This document shows, piece by piece, positions 31,634 to 42,477 of a stretch of 64,000 bases of DNA. Source of the stretch: Aquilaria yunnanensis (taxonomy: Eukaryota; Streptophyta; Magnoliopsida; Malvales; Thymelaeaceae); the NCBI GenBank assembly GCA_039654915.1, contig CM077593.1, positions 35,124,501 through 35,188,500 on the forward strand, written 5' to 3'. The translations under genes and the position numbers were made by a program. The number at the start of each line of letters is the position of its first letter. Positions within the stretch are counted from its first letter, which is position 1. A model generated the notes under the pieces. The model searched no databases. It was given only the letters and a program-made list of their open reading frames with translations, and was not told the DNA's origin.

Positions 31634-34600
31634 TCACAGCTCCTCAAACTCTGATTGGAATAAGGCTTTAGTGAACATATCAGCAACTTGGACTTCTGTT
31701 CTGCAAAACTTCAGTTCCACTTCTCCTTGAGCAACTAAATCCCTTATAAAATGAAGCTTAATTTCTAAGTGTTTGGTTCTTCCATGCATTACTAGGTTTT
31801 TGGTCATGGCTATAGCTAACGCACTGTCACATAGAAAGCTTGTGGCTTTAATCTGCTTATGGCTGAGATCACCCAGTAAATGTCTGATCCGCATAGCTTG
31901 ATAGGTTGTTGTACATGCTACTACATATTCTGCCTCTGCTAATGACAAAGCTACTGTACTTTGTTTCTTAGATATCCAAGATATAGGCCTTAAACCGAGA
32001 CTAAAGCAGTTTCCTGTGGTACTTTTCCTGTCATCTTAATTACCAGCCCAATCATTGTCAGTGTAACCTTGTAACAAAACTTTAGGTACTTTAACATACC
32101 AGATACCAAAATCTCTAGTGGTTGCAACATACTTTAACATCCTTTTGGCTGCTCCAAGATGATGCTTTGTAGGAGGACGCATGAATCTTGATATTAATCC
32201 AACAGAGAATGCAATATCTGGTCACGTGTGAGTAAGATAGATCAAACGCCCAACTAGGCTTCTGTATCTCCTTGCATCTGCTACGCCAGATCCATCTTCG
32301 TCCTTAAATTTCTCACTAGTATTCATGGGAGTCAAAATAGTGTTGCATTGAGTCATATGAAACTGTTCTAGTAGATCAACAACATATTTTTGTTGAGATA
32401 GGAAAATATCATCTTGTGTTTGTTGTACTTCAAGTACTAGGAAGTAATGCATCTCCCCAAGGTCGGTCATCTCAAATTCCTCCATCATATTGCTTTTGAA
32501 ATCCATTAGGAGTTGCTGTGAAGATCTAGTGTACAGTATGTCATCTACATACAAGCTCACTATCACAATATCTTTAGAATTGAACTTCTTCAGGTAAAGT
32601 ATTGGTTCATTTGGACTCCTTTGAAATCCTTTGTGATAAAAGAAATCATCAATTCTGCTATACCAAGCTCGAGGAGCCTGCTTTAATCCATAAAGAGCTT
32701 TTTTGAGCCTATAGACTTTGTCCTCTTCTCCTGGAATCACGCCTCTTCTCCTGGAATCACGAAACCAACTGGCTAATCAACATAGACTTCCTCCACCAGT
32801 TCTCCATTAAGAAATGCTGTCTTAATATCAATTTGGTGCACTCTCCATTGATGTTGGGCTGCTAATGCAAGTATTAATCTTACTATCTCAAAATGTGCAA
32901 CTGGAGAGAAGGTTTCTTCATAGTCTACTCCATCTTCTTGACTAAACCCACGTGCCACCAGCCTTGCTTTATGTTTCTAAATTTCACCATTTGAATGAAA
33001 CTTCATTTTAAAGATCCATCTCAAGCTTACTGTCTTCTTTCCTTCTAGTAGGCTTACTAGGTCCCATGTTTTTTTTTATTGCTGCTACTTCCTCTTCCAT
33101 AGCTTCTCTCCAAACTTTGGTCTTCATGGCGTCTTCAGCATTTATTAGATCACTAGTGAATAGAGAAAATGTTAAAGAATAAATATCACTGAGTGACCTG
33201 GTCTTTCTTTAAGCACCATTTGGAGTGCCACCACTTGAGGGATAACAAACTGGAGTGGCTTGATCATCTTTATTTGATTCTTTGTCATTCTTTTCCTCTT
33301 GCTCTTCATTATTGATTTGAAATGTTGATGAGCTAGCTTCTTCCACATTCTTCTAGCTGTTACACTCATTGAACTTGACTTCTCGACTAATGAGAATTTT
33401 CCTATTCTCAAGATCAAACACCCTGTAAGCTTTGGACACTAGGCTGTAACCAACAAAGATGCATCTTTTGGACTATTTATCCAATTTAGTTCTACTAGAT
33501 GGAGTGAGTACATAGCATACATAACCAAAGACATAAAGATGGCTTACAGAGGGCTTAGAATCATACCAGGATTCATAGGTGGTTTGATTCAAAATGGCTC
33601 TTGTTGGTGACAAATTTATGAGATACACAACAGTTGCCACTGCTTCAACCCAATACTTATCAGAGAGATCCTTGTTTTTCAACATTGATCTTGCCATATC
33701 TATAATGGTGCGATTCTTTCTTTATGCAATTTCATTCTGCTCAGGTGTATATGGAGCTGTCAGCTCTCTCCTTATACCTTCTTTATCACAAAATTCTTTA
33801 AACTCCTTTGAACAGAATTCTTCCTCTTGATCAGTTTTCATAGTTTTTAACTTTAGCGAGCCTTGTTTCTAAACTAAGGCCTTAAAATTCTTGAAGTACT
33901 CAAAGGCTTCTGTTTTCATAGTAAGAAAGTACACCCAACTTAGTCTTGAGTAATCATCAACAAAGAGAAGAAAGTACTTGCTCCCAGCTAATGAAGTAGT
34001 CTTCATTGGTCCACAGAGATCTGCATGGATTACTTCGAGTTTGGATGTTGCTCTTTTTGCCTGTCCAACAGGAAATGGTCTTTTGGTTTGCTTTCCAAAT
34101 GCACATCATTCACAAACATGATCTCTCTTTCACAAATGGTAAGTCAATTACAATTTCTTTGTTGGTCAATAACTGTAGTCCCTTGATATGTAGATGGCCA
34201 TAGCGTTGATGCCACAACTCAGAATCCTCAATTTTACTAGTTATCATGCACTTCTCATAACTGGTAAAGTTACTGGGGAACATTTTGTTTTCAGTCATCT
34301 GAGCTGATAACACAAGCTTTCCTGAACTTGCTTTTACTACACAAGTCCTTTTTCAAATGTGACACTTAATCCCCCTTTAACCAACTGACCAACACTAATC
34401 AAGTTATGTGTGAGACCAGGAGCATACTGAACATTTCTAATAAGCTTTTCCTTACCATTTACAGAAATATCAACAGTACCTTTTCCTTCAACTTGAACTT
34501 GATTGTCATTACCAAGCCTCACTTGAGTTTTAACTAAATCATCCAATTCTTTAAACTTCCCTTTGTCTCCTGTTAGGTGATTGGAACATGCACTATCTAG

Positions 34601-35464
34601 GAACCAGATGTCTTTGGAGGAGCCTTGAGTGTTTACATGGGTCATGAACAAATAATCATCTTGTTCTTTTGGTTCCTTTATAAATTTCACTTGTCCCTTC
34701 TTACTCCAGCAATCATCTTCCTTATGGCCAAACTTCTTGCAAAAGGTGCACTGAGTGCTGCTACCTTGACTTCTACCTCTGAATTCGCCTTTGCCTCTAT
34801 AGCTTTTTCTTTCTTGTTCTCCTTAGGTATGGAAGGCTTATTCCTCCTCTTTGCCTGCTGATCTGTTGATTCTGGCCTCATGTGTCTGAAGTGACCCCAT
34901 GAGTTCATCCACAGTCAAGGTGGATAGGTCTCTGGACTATTCAATAGCAGCTACAATGTGATCAAATTTAGAGGACAGGCTTTTGAGAATTTTAGCCACA
35001 ATTGTCTCATCACTTATCTTGTTACCATATGTTTGCATCTGGCTCACAATCTTTGACACCCTTGCAAGGAAGTCCTAGACTAACTCATTGTTCCTCATAC
35101 TGGATGTCCCAAAATCCTTTCTGAGGAACTGTAGATCCACTGTCATCACTTTGGATGAACCTTGGTACTCAACTTTGAGAGTATTCCAAGCTTGTTTTGC
35201 TGTAGTTGCAGCGGCAATTCTGGAGACGATGGTTTCATCTACAGCTTGTTGGTTGAAGAAAAGAGCTTTTGCATCTTTTTTCAAAATTTCACGATTTGCT
35301 CATTCTTGTAACTCTTCTTCATCGTATCAAGTTTCTACAAGATCCCACAGATCCTGTGACATGAAGAGAGTCTTCTTCTTTATGCTCCAGTATTCGTATT
35401 ATTCTTCTTGAAAGATGGGGATTTGTGGCTGAGCCACATTTATTGTAGAATTTATATTGGCCAT
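31634..35464 (-). pseudogene. Element G copia gag-pol pseudogene
   Basis: Starts at MANINSTINVAQPQIPIF (ATG at 35464). Gag follows (AKQAWNTLKVEYQGSSKV; DFLARVSKIVSQMQTYGNKI), with an intact CX2CX4HX4C zinc knuckle near 34730 (CTFCKKFGHKEDDC). Protease has WFLDSACSNHLTG. The integrase zinc region (ELWHQRYGHLHIKGLQLL) and core (FVDDYSRLSWVYFL, TAPYTPEQNEIA) follow. RT has YGLKQAPRAWYSRID and LYVDDILY; RNase H has LSLAEAEYVV and DMFTKALF. Many stops interrupt it (for example in FKNFKALV and before RKNRTI), and RT is shifted by a 20-bp duplication at 32722-32761. Confidence 0.92.
32722..32761 (+). repeat. Perfect 20-bp tandem duplication inside G RT
   Basis: CCTCTTCTCCTGGAATCACG occurs twice in a row (32722-32741 and 32742-32761). 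On the coding strand this repeats the VIPGEE segment just before DKVYRLKKALYGLKQ and shifts the reading frame. The two copies are identical, so the duplication is more recent than most damage in G. Confidence 0.92.
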
Positions 35465-35519
35465 TTTGCTGATTGGTTTCGCAAGAAGCCTAGGTTACAA
35501 CTTGGCTCTGATACCACAA

Positions 35520-35808
35520 TGTTGTGGAGAATAACAAAACAAGGAGATGAAATGCTCTACAAGAGCTTTATTGTATTATTCGACTTAATGAACAACAGAT
35601 GAGTACCATAATAAATACTACCCTTACAACGGTAATAGGCAACAAAATAGGAAATATGAAACTAACTCAGCTAACTTAATGCAATAGGTCATTGACTTAT
35701 TCATCTTGCTAACAAACTAAACAATCGAAACATCCTTCTGTTTGACTTGTTCTTTACGCATTCTCAGGAGCTCTTTCTTGGCTTAAGCTTTGAATAATCT
35801 CTTCAACA
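35520..35808 (-). repeat. Element G 5' LTR with adjacent primer binding site
   Basis: 289 bp. The PBS TGGTATCAGAGCC lies on the minus strand at 35516-35504, three bases inside the LTR edge, and matches the 3' end of initiator methionine tRNA, as is usual for copia. Confidence 0.93.
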
Positions 35809-35813
35809 CTCCT

Positions 35814-36563
35814 CCTATCTCCTGTCCACTACTGGAGCCCTTTCTAAAGAACTGTCCTTCCAGCTAGGAGGCTTTGCCACGTTAAAGATGGGTTTGAGCC
35901 ATCTGCACATTCAGAAATGTCATATGCCAATAATATTCATGCTTCATCACCTGGGCACATAGCGAGTTAGGGCTCACCAGTAACCTCCACCCCAGTTTAG
36001 TAAGTAAGGCCAAGTTAAAATCAGACATCTTCCTAAAACCCATACCTTCATTTCTTTTTGGCTGCTTGTCCCATGTCAACCAATGAATAGCCGAGCTACT
36101 TATATAGTGGCTTCACTAGCAGGGATTCATTTTCTTGTGCATTACATCGCATGAGCTCAAAAGAATGAGAAAAATGCTCATGGCATAAATATGAACGGTT
36201 TGGGCTATAGCTTTCAAAAGAACTTTACCACCCTTTGAGAGGAAGTTTTGCTTCCATCCAATTGTTAATTTGTCAAACTTCTCCACCAGATAACTAAAGG
36301 TCCTCTTTCTGCTCATCCCCACCATCGCTGATTGACTAAGATATAGCTCCATCATTGTAGAGGCTGAAGCCCCAAATTTTTGCATGAGAAAGTGCTTGTT
36401 GTCAAGAGCAGTATTTGGGGAGAAGAATAGACCTGATTTTTCCAGGTTAATATATTGACTTGAACCCTCCTCATATTTATGAAGAATATCCAACAATGCC
36501 TCAGCCTTTATCATTCAGATTTGCAAAACAATAGGGAATTATAAGCAAATAATAGATGCAAAA
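35814..36563 (-). pseudogene. LINE M ORF2 reverse transcriptase, end part
   Basis: Begins after the K insertion with HLLFAYNSLLFCKSE, where functional LINEs have FADD; both catalytic Asp are lost. It continues LLDILHKYEEGSSQYINLEK and SGLFFSPNT, then SRKRTFSYLVEKFDKL with SKGGKVLLKAIAQTVHIYAM, then MGFRKMSDFNLALLTKLGWR. Stops follow FCKSE and occur near 36100. The block ends at CTCCT, the target of G. Confidence 0.88.
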
Positions 36564-36893
36564 TGTTGCGGATCTAAATGATATTTCAAGCCTGCTAACT
36601 AAGAAGTCCAAGATACATATTGGGCCTATAAATATGTATCAAAGGGGTATTAGGATAACTTAGTGTTTAGCCAAATTAGGTGATTATGTATAATGGGCAA
36701 TGGGATATTTGGATTCTAGATGCTAATGGTTTGCTGTTGTAGCTGAGTGTATTTGAGGCAGGGTGCATGAATGTTTGAGCAAGTAGTATTTTTGTCATTC
36801 CTCTCATTCTTCTTCTCTCGCCCTTTCTGCTATTTTCCTATATTTTTCTCTGGCCCTTCTCTAAATCTTATCTGAATTAGTGAGGGCATATCA
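36564..36893 (+). repeat. Element K 5' LTR with adjacent primer binding site
   Basis: 330 bp, TGTTGCGG...GGCATATCA, followed directly by TTTGGTGCTTTCACTGAGA, a common primer-site form in short chromoviruses. I do not assign the tRNA. Confidence 0.87.
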
Positions 36894-36923
36894 ATTTGGT
36901 GCTTTCACTGAGATTCGATCACC

Positions 36924-38560
36924 ATGGGAGAAGAGATGGTTACTTAGTAAAAATGTTTCAAAGATTACGGAACATATTCAGCAACACTCATCCACTTTGT
37001 AGCATTTAGAGTCCATTTGTGCCATAGTACAGTAGCATGCTTTAACCAGCAAGAAACAAATTCACTCTCACAGAATCCATCTAGAAATTGCTATCATCAC
37101 AGTAGGCGGTGCTCTCAGACATCGTCCTGAAGTTGGCCCGACTACAGAAACATTTGATAACGACACCTCTACTTCCATTGCCACCGTTTCAACCACCTCT
37201 TTTACCAATGCCATCATCACCCCTAGTGTTGGCCTGCAATGCCCCCACAATGAGTCTTGATGTATCAGGGATGTCATCATCCCCTGAACTGCCATCGCTT
37301 CCTTCGCCCTACTTGCCTAAGCTGGAAATACCCTTGTTCATCGAAGAGAATGTCTTTGGCTTGGTATTTCAGATCGAGAAGTTTTTCTCATATCATCGTA
37401 CACCTTTGGAACAGCGGCTAGAGATTGCTGCCTTTTATATGGCAGAACCCACCTTGATGTGGTACCAGTGGATGTACTCCACAGATCAGCTAACTACTTA
37501 AGAGCCATTTGTTGATGATCTGGACTTATGCTTTGACCTTTCAAGCTATATCAATCATGAGATGGTGTTCTATAAATTAAGTGAAACCAACTCTGTAGTG
37601 GCTTATATGGTAATACTTCAGCTTATCTCAACTCAGACATGCAGCTCACCAATCAAAACCTCCTTAATTATTTCATCTTAGGACTTATCAATGAGATCCA
37701 GAGAGAACTGCTTCTACTACAACTAGCTTTGTTGTCACAAGCCATGGGAATGGCAAAATTGGTGGATGATAAATTTATAGCATCCCAGAAGACTACGCCA
37801 TGCCTAACCCAGAATCGATTAGCCACGGCTCCCTTCAATCCAAATAATCCACCACCAAAACCATCAGCCCAAGGCAAATTTCCCATCAAGCGACTGACCT
37901 CAGCCAAAATGGCGAAGTGATGAAAAAAAGGACTTTGTTACAATTGCAATGAGCTCTTTGTACCTGGACATCATTGCAAGACTCCCCAATTCCTTTGCCT
38001 AATTGCTGATGATGTGAATCGTGAGCCATTATCTACATTGGATTTAGAGTTCTAGACACCAATGGAGAACACCGCAGATGAACAGCCCTGAAGAGTAGCC
38101 ATCCATTTTTCTTTATGCTCTGAATGGTAGGTTTGCTTTGACTACATTATGGATCCAAGGGTCCATTAAAAGGAAACTAATAATGGTCCTGATTGATAAC
38201 GGGTCCACATATAACTTCATGTAAGGATGCCTGGCCAGGTTTTTGGGCCTACCTATTTAGACTTCAGATCAGCTTAATTTTACCATGGAGGATGGGGCAT
38301 CCTTGGAGTGTATAAGTTAGTGTGGCTGCATCCCACTTAAAATGTGTCAATCTAAATTCATGATAGATTTCCATTTGTTGCCTGTTTATGGGGCTGAGAT
38401 TGTATTGGGTGTTCAATGGTTGGCTAGTTTGGCCCCTGTCCTATTTGACTATCAGAATCTTTCCTTGAGCTTCATTTAGGGGGATAAGTAGGTCACCCTC
38501 AATTGGCTTAAAGCCATTGGCCCTACTCCTATTTCTTATTCCCAACTTCTACATAGACTG
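36924..38560 (+). pseudogene. Element K gag and protease pseudogene
   Basis: A possible start is the ATG at 36924. Gag is readable at 37109-37920: LPKLEIPLFIEENVFGLVFQ, YHRTPLEQRLEIAAFYMAEP, SSYINHEMVFYKL and AMGMAKLVDDK, then a zinc finger CYNCNELFVPGHHC near 37940. The protease region has VLIDNGSTYNFM, where the usual catalytic Asp-Ser/Thr-Gly reads Asp-Asn-Gly. AEIVLGVQWLASLAPVLFDY follows. Stops and frameshifts are common. The frame is cut at GACTG (38556-38560) by L2. Confidence 0.87.
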
Positions 38561-41099
38561 TGTCACGGAACGGGGCCCCAGTGCCCCATAACCTTGTAGG
38601 CCTTAGGGATTTATGAATCCCACTAGTTACTATTGGCTAACTATTACTTGTCAATATAAATTAAACAATTTATATGCAACTAGTTTCTTAGCCTACACAG
38701 TTTAAGTTATGCATGCTTCTGTCCTGGCAATGCAAACAAATTTTATAAGTCGTAGATTAAAACATTGCTCGAGCATTTCACTAAAACATATATAAAACGT
38801 GCCAAGACCTTGAAAATACTTGTTGCTTTAACTACAAGTAACAGTTTGTGCATACATTACACCTCTAGTATGCACCCAAAAGTAACAAGATGGATTTACA
38901 TCACAATGTATCCTATTAGAGGCAACTTACTTAGTACACAAAGTACTATGTACAAGAGACAAAAATTACTAACTAAGATTAACTACTTGAGTCCCACCTT
39001 GAGCTATACCAAGCTCCAAGTGTAAACCCTTCACTAGATCTTGTTCTTGTGTACTCTTAGCCTCTACACTGTAAAGGCACAACTTGGTTAGCACATAACT
39101 TATTTTACAAGTAACTTAGAATCACTAGGATTCTCAAGAGAAATACCTGCAAAACAGAAAGCTTAGGCCTCGACTATCACTTAGTGATTAGGCCCGGTGT
39201 TAGAACCTGCACAATAAAACTTAAGGGAATGAGTACTTGAAAGTACTCAGTAAGTATCCCTTGAATACCTGCAAGGAAAAATGCAATAACAATGCAATAT
39301 GGCAACCAAGCAATCAAACAAGCAATTCAATCAACAAACAACTCAAACAATCAACAAAATATAAAATATGCAATGTATGAATGTATGGTATGAAATGCAC
39401 ACAATATATGCACTTGGGACTTTCTGCACTTTAGGTGCCTTAAAACTTTACCGTGAGCTCAAACGGCGGAGGTACTTGAGATACTGGCCCTCGTATCCCA
39501 GATACTTTACCTCACTTAAGTCCCACTTACAGGTTCTAGAGTAGGTCGTCACCTATCTCAAACTTACCCGCCTTTACCCTTAACTTATTGTACAGGGTAG
39601 TCTTCCTATGTGGTTTAACTAGCTAAACCCTCAAGGTTTAACTCAGAACACTACTAGTGGCTTTCTTACCAAACCATATGGTTCGGTTGGGATCAACTTA
39701 GGTTTTTCTCTTCATTGACCGTATGCAAATGACGCTCTATACGGCCAATAAAGAGTCTAAAAACCCACTTAAATCCCCTTAATGCTCATCCAAAAGCTTA
39801 AGCACTATGGATAACTTAGCCACCAAGTCACACTTTTGTTCTTAACCACACAACTTGACTACCTTCCAAATAACGCATAATTCCCGCCTTAGGAATGAAT
39901 TCTAGACCCAACCGAGGCTATGGAACGTCTTAGGATAGCCTAGGAATAGAAACCGAGAGTCTAAGTTACTCTTAAGATGGCCGGAAAAATGGGCCAACAT
40001 TTCATGAAGTTGCCTCTGGCGCTGCAGCGCCAGAGCCCCCCTGACGCAACGCCAAAGAACAAAACTTTCTGTGTGCAAAATCGCCCTCTGGCGCCTAGGC
40101 GCCAGCGTACATACATCTGGCGCTGCGGTGCCAACGCAGTTTTCTGCGTTGCGCGACAGCTGCGTTCTTGCACACCAACTGCTCAAACTCTCTCATTTCT
40201 AATCCAAACTAAATGGGTCTTGTTCCTAACTCATTCCCACACACAAAACTACCAAACCATGCATTATTTGAGCTTAATTACTTGAACCCTTACCTCAATT
40301 TAGCCACACAAGCAAGCATTGACACAAAGCCTCCTTAGCTCAATTAAGCTTCCTCAAGCTTCCTTGAGTTCCACACCTAAAACCAATGCAATTTGGCATC
40401 CAACCCAATCAAACTAAGACCATTTCTAGCTCTAGAAACAACCTAGAATCAATCCAAATGATCTCAAGAAGCTTACCCACGAATTTGAGTCCAAAACTAG
40501 CTTCCAAAGAGCAACTTGAGCTAGAACACTAGCAAAGAAGCTTGGTGATGCTTTCTAACACCTTGGGCACCCTTAATTTGATGAAAACTTGCAAGGAAAT
40601 GGAAGTTTGGGCTGTGATTTTGAGAGAGGAGAGGGAGCTACGAATTTGAGACTTAGAAACAAAATGACTAAGGAAGAAGAAGACTTAGCTTATAAGCTTA
40701 TAAAGTAACTCTTCCCTCCCTTGCACTTAAGTCCTCCTACTCTCAAAAGCTTCAAATGAGTCACTAAACTCTCACCCAAAACTACATTTCTTTGCTCTAA
40801 AGGATGCTAAAAGCTTCTCATACTTAATTTTCTTGGACACTTTAGCCACTTAAGTTCTAAATGGCTCAAAAACACACTTAGTGCCACACGCTCTCAAAAC
40901 CCACAAGGATGGTTCTAAAAGCTAGAATAACTAATGGTCTTGATTTAACTATGCCAAATCACACTTAGGAACTCACTTACTTAATTAAGCTTACCTTACT
41001 CGCTTATCAAAGTGCTAACTTGAGGTACTTAATTTAATAAACACTTAATCAAAGTAAAATAAACACTTACTTGATTAATCAACTAGGAGAGCCGTCACA
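38561..41099 (-). mobile_element. L2: long solo LTR (Del/Tekay-like), inside K
   Basis: 2539 bp, TGTCACGG...CCGTCACA, with perfect target duplication GACTG (38556-38560 and 41100-41104). No internal region is present. It holds the family hairpin GAGTACTT-GA-AAGTACTC (39231-39248) and three palindromes near 40014-40132. On the minus strand a TATAAGCTTATAAGC stretch near 40700 is followed by a CT-rich leader, so LTR sense is probably minus. The minus-strand end CCGTTCCGTGACA resembles Del/Tekay LTR ends from memory. The family name is therefore tentative; the solo LTR call is firm. Confidence 0.88.
40014..40132. repeat. Palindrome cluster in L2
   Basis: A perfect 22-bp palindrome lies at 40014-40035 (centre GGCGCTGCAGCGCC) and a perfect 18-bp palindrome at 40088-40105 (CTGGCGCCTAGGCGCCAG). 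A third, imperfect one (TGGCGCTGCGGTGCCA) lies at 40117-40132. L1 has the same design with different bases. Confidence 0.85.
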
Positions 41100-41104
41100 G
41101 ACTG

Positions 41105-42477
41105 AGGATAGACAATGTGGTGGGACTCTTTACCCTCTCCTTAAACTTGACTTAGGCTCCAGCAGTAGCATCCTAGGACATAGCCGTCATCAATGATGAC
41201 CTCCAATCCGTGCTCTAGTGATATGAGGAGGGTTTTTTAGCACCAATAGGATTACCACCACCACGGCCTATTGATCACCATATTACTTTGGAACCTAGAG
41301 CTAAGCCTGTGAATGTGAAGTCGTATAGATAACTACACTTCCAAAACAGGGAAATTGAGAAATCGGTGCAGCAAATGCTCTCTAAAGGTGTCATTTGCTC
41401 GAGCACTAGCCTGTATTCCTCTCTTGTGTTGCTTGTATGCACAAAGGATGGCACATGGTGTTTCTGTGTCGATTATAGTGCTCTCAACATAGTTACGGTT
41501 AAGGATTGGTTTCCTATTCCCACAGTTGATGAGTTGTTGCATGAATGACATGGGGCTTACTACTTTTCAAAATTAGATTTACAGGTGAGTTATCATCAAT
41601 TGCAGATACATTCAAATGACATAGAAAATATAGCATTTCAAACACACGATAGGCATTATGAATTCTTAGTTATGCCTTTTGGCCTCTTGAATGCCCCTTC
41701 CTCATTTTAACCATTAATGAACTTCATTTTTAGGCTAATTTTGTGTAAGCATGTGCTGGTGTTTTTCAATGATATTTTAGTATACAACAAAATGTGGTCA
41801 GGGCACCTCCAACATTTAGACCAAGCATTGAATATATTGCAGCAGAACTCACTAGATGTGAATAAGTCTAAATGTGTGTTTGGGTAGCCTTTAATTTCAT
41901 ACTTGGGATATATCATTTAAAGCTCAAGAGTTTCAGTAGATCTTAATAAAATAATTGCTATTCAAAATTGGTATGAGCTAGTCAACATTTAACAGTTGTG
42001 AGGATTCCTCGGTTGGCAAGATAATACCATAAGTTTATACCTAATTATGCTATAAAAGCAGCTTCTCTCACTCAATTACTCAGGAAGGATTCTTTTGTAT
42101 GGATGCCACAAGCTATGACAGGTTTTCAAGAATTGAAGAAGGCTCTAGCTTTAAGACCGGCATTCCGATTACCAAATTTTGTGGAGCCCTTCGTTCTAAA
42201 GATAGATGCCTCGGGTACTTTTATAGCAGTTGTTTCATTACATTAAGGCAGCCAATTGCTTATTTCAGCAAGCAATTAGGGCCCAAGTTGCAGACTTCAT
42301 CAGCCTATGTAGAAGAGATGAATGCTATTGTTGAAGCTGTGCGAAAGTGGTGCCAGTAACAACAATGGGTGGCAAAGCTGTTGGGCTATGATTTTAAGAT
42401 TTAGTATAATCCTAGGAAGGAGATTAGGTTTGCAGATGCTTTACCATGACTACTAGAAGGGTCCTACTGTTAAGCCC
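41105..42477 (+). pseudogene. Element K reverse transcriptase and RNase H pseudogene
   Basis: The protein resumes after L2. It has HFQNREIEKSVQQMLSKGVI, DGTWCFCVDYSALNIVTVKD and FPIPTVDELLHE, then [19 protein letters not shown] and [18 protein letters not shown]. The active site reads FFNDILVYN, where functional copies have FFDDILIY, so the first catalytic Asp has become Asn. RNase H is seen as RQPIAYFSKQLGPKLQTSSA and WVAKLLGYDFKI, ending FADALP. Stops are frequent. The block ends at L3. Confidence 0.87.

Larger units (their letters stand above)
31307..35808 (-). mobile_element. Element G: Ty1/copia retrotransposon, minus strand
   Basis: 4502 bp with two 289-bp LTRs (31307-31595 and 35520-35808; TGTTG...CAACA) that differ at about 20 sites (about 7%). 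Perfect target duplications CTCCT lie at 31302-31306 and 35809-35813. The primer site TGGTATCAGAGCC (initiator-Met tRNA type) lies next to the 5' LTR, and an AAGGGGGAG polypurine tract next to the 3' LTR. All copia domains are present in the order gag, protease, integrase, RT, RNase H, but with many stops. Short LTRs and a UBN2-type gag suggest the Ale or Ivana group; I cannot decide. Confidence 0.93.
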
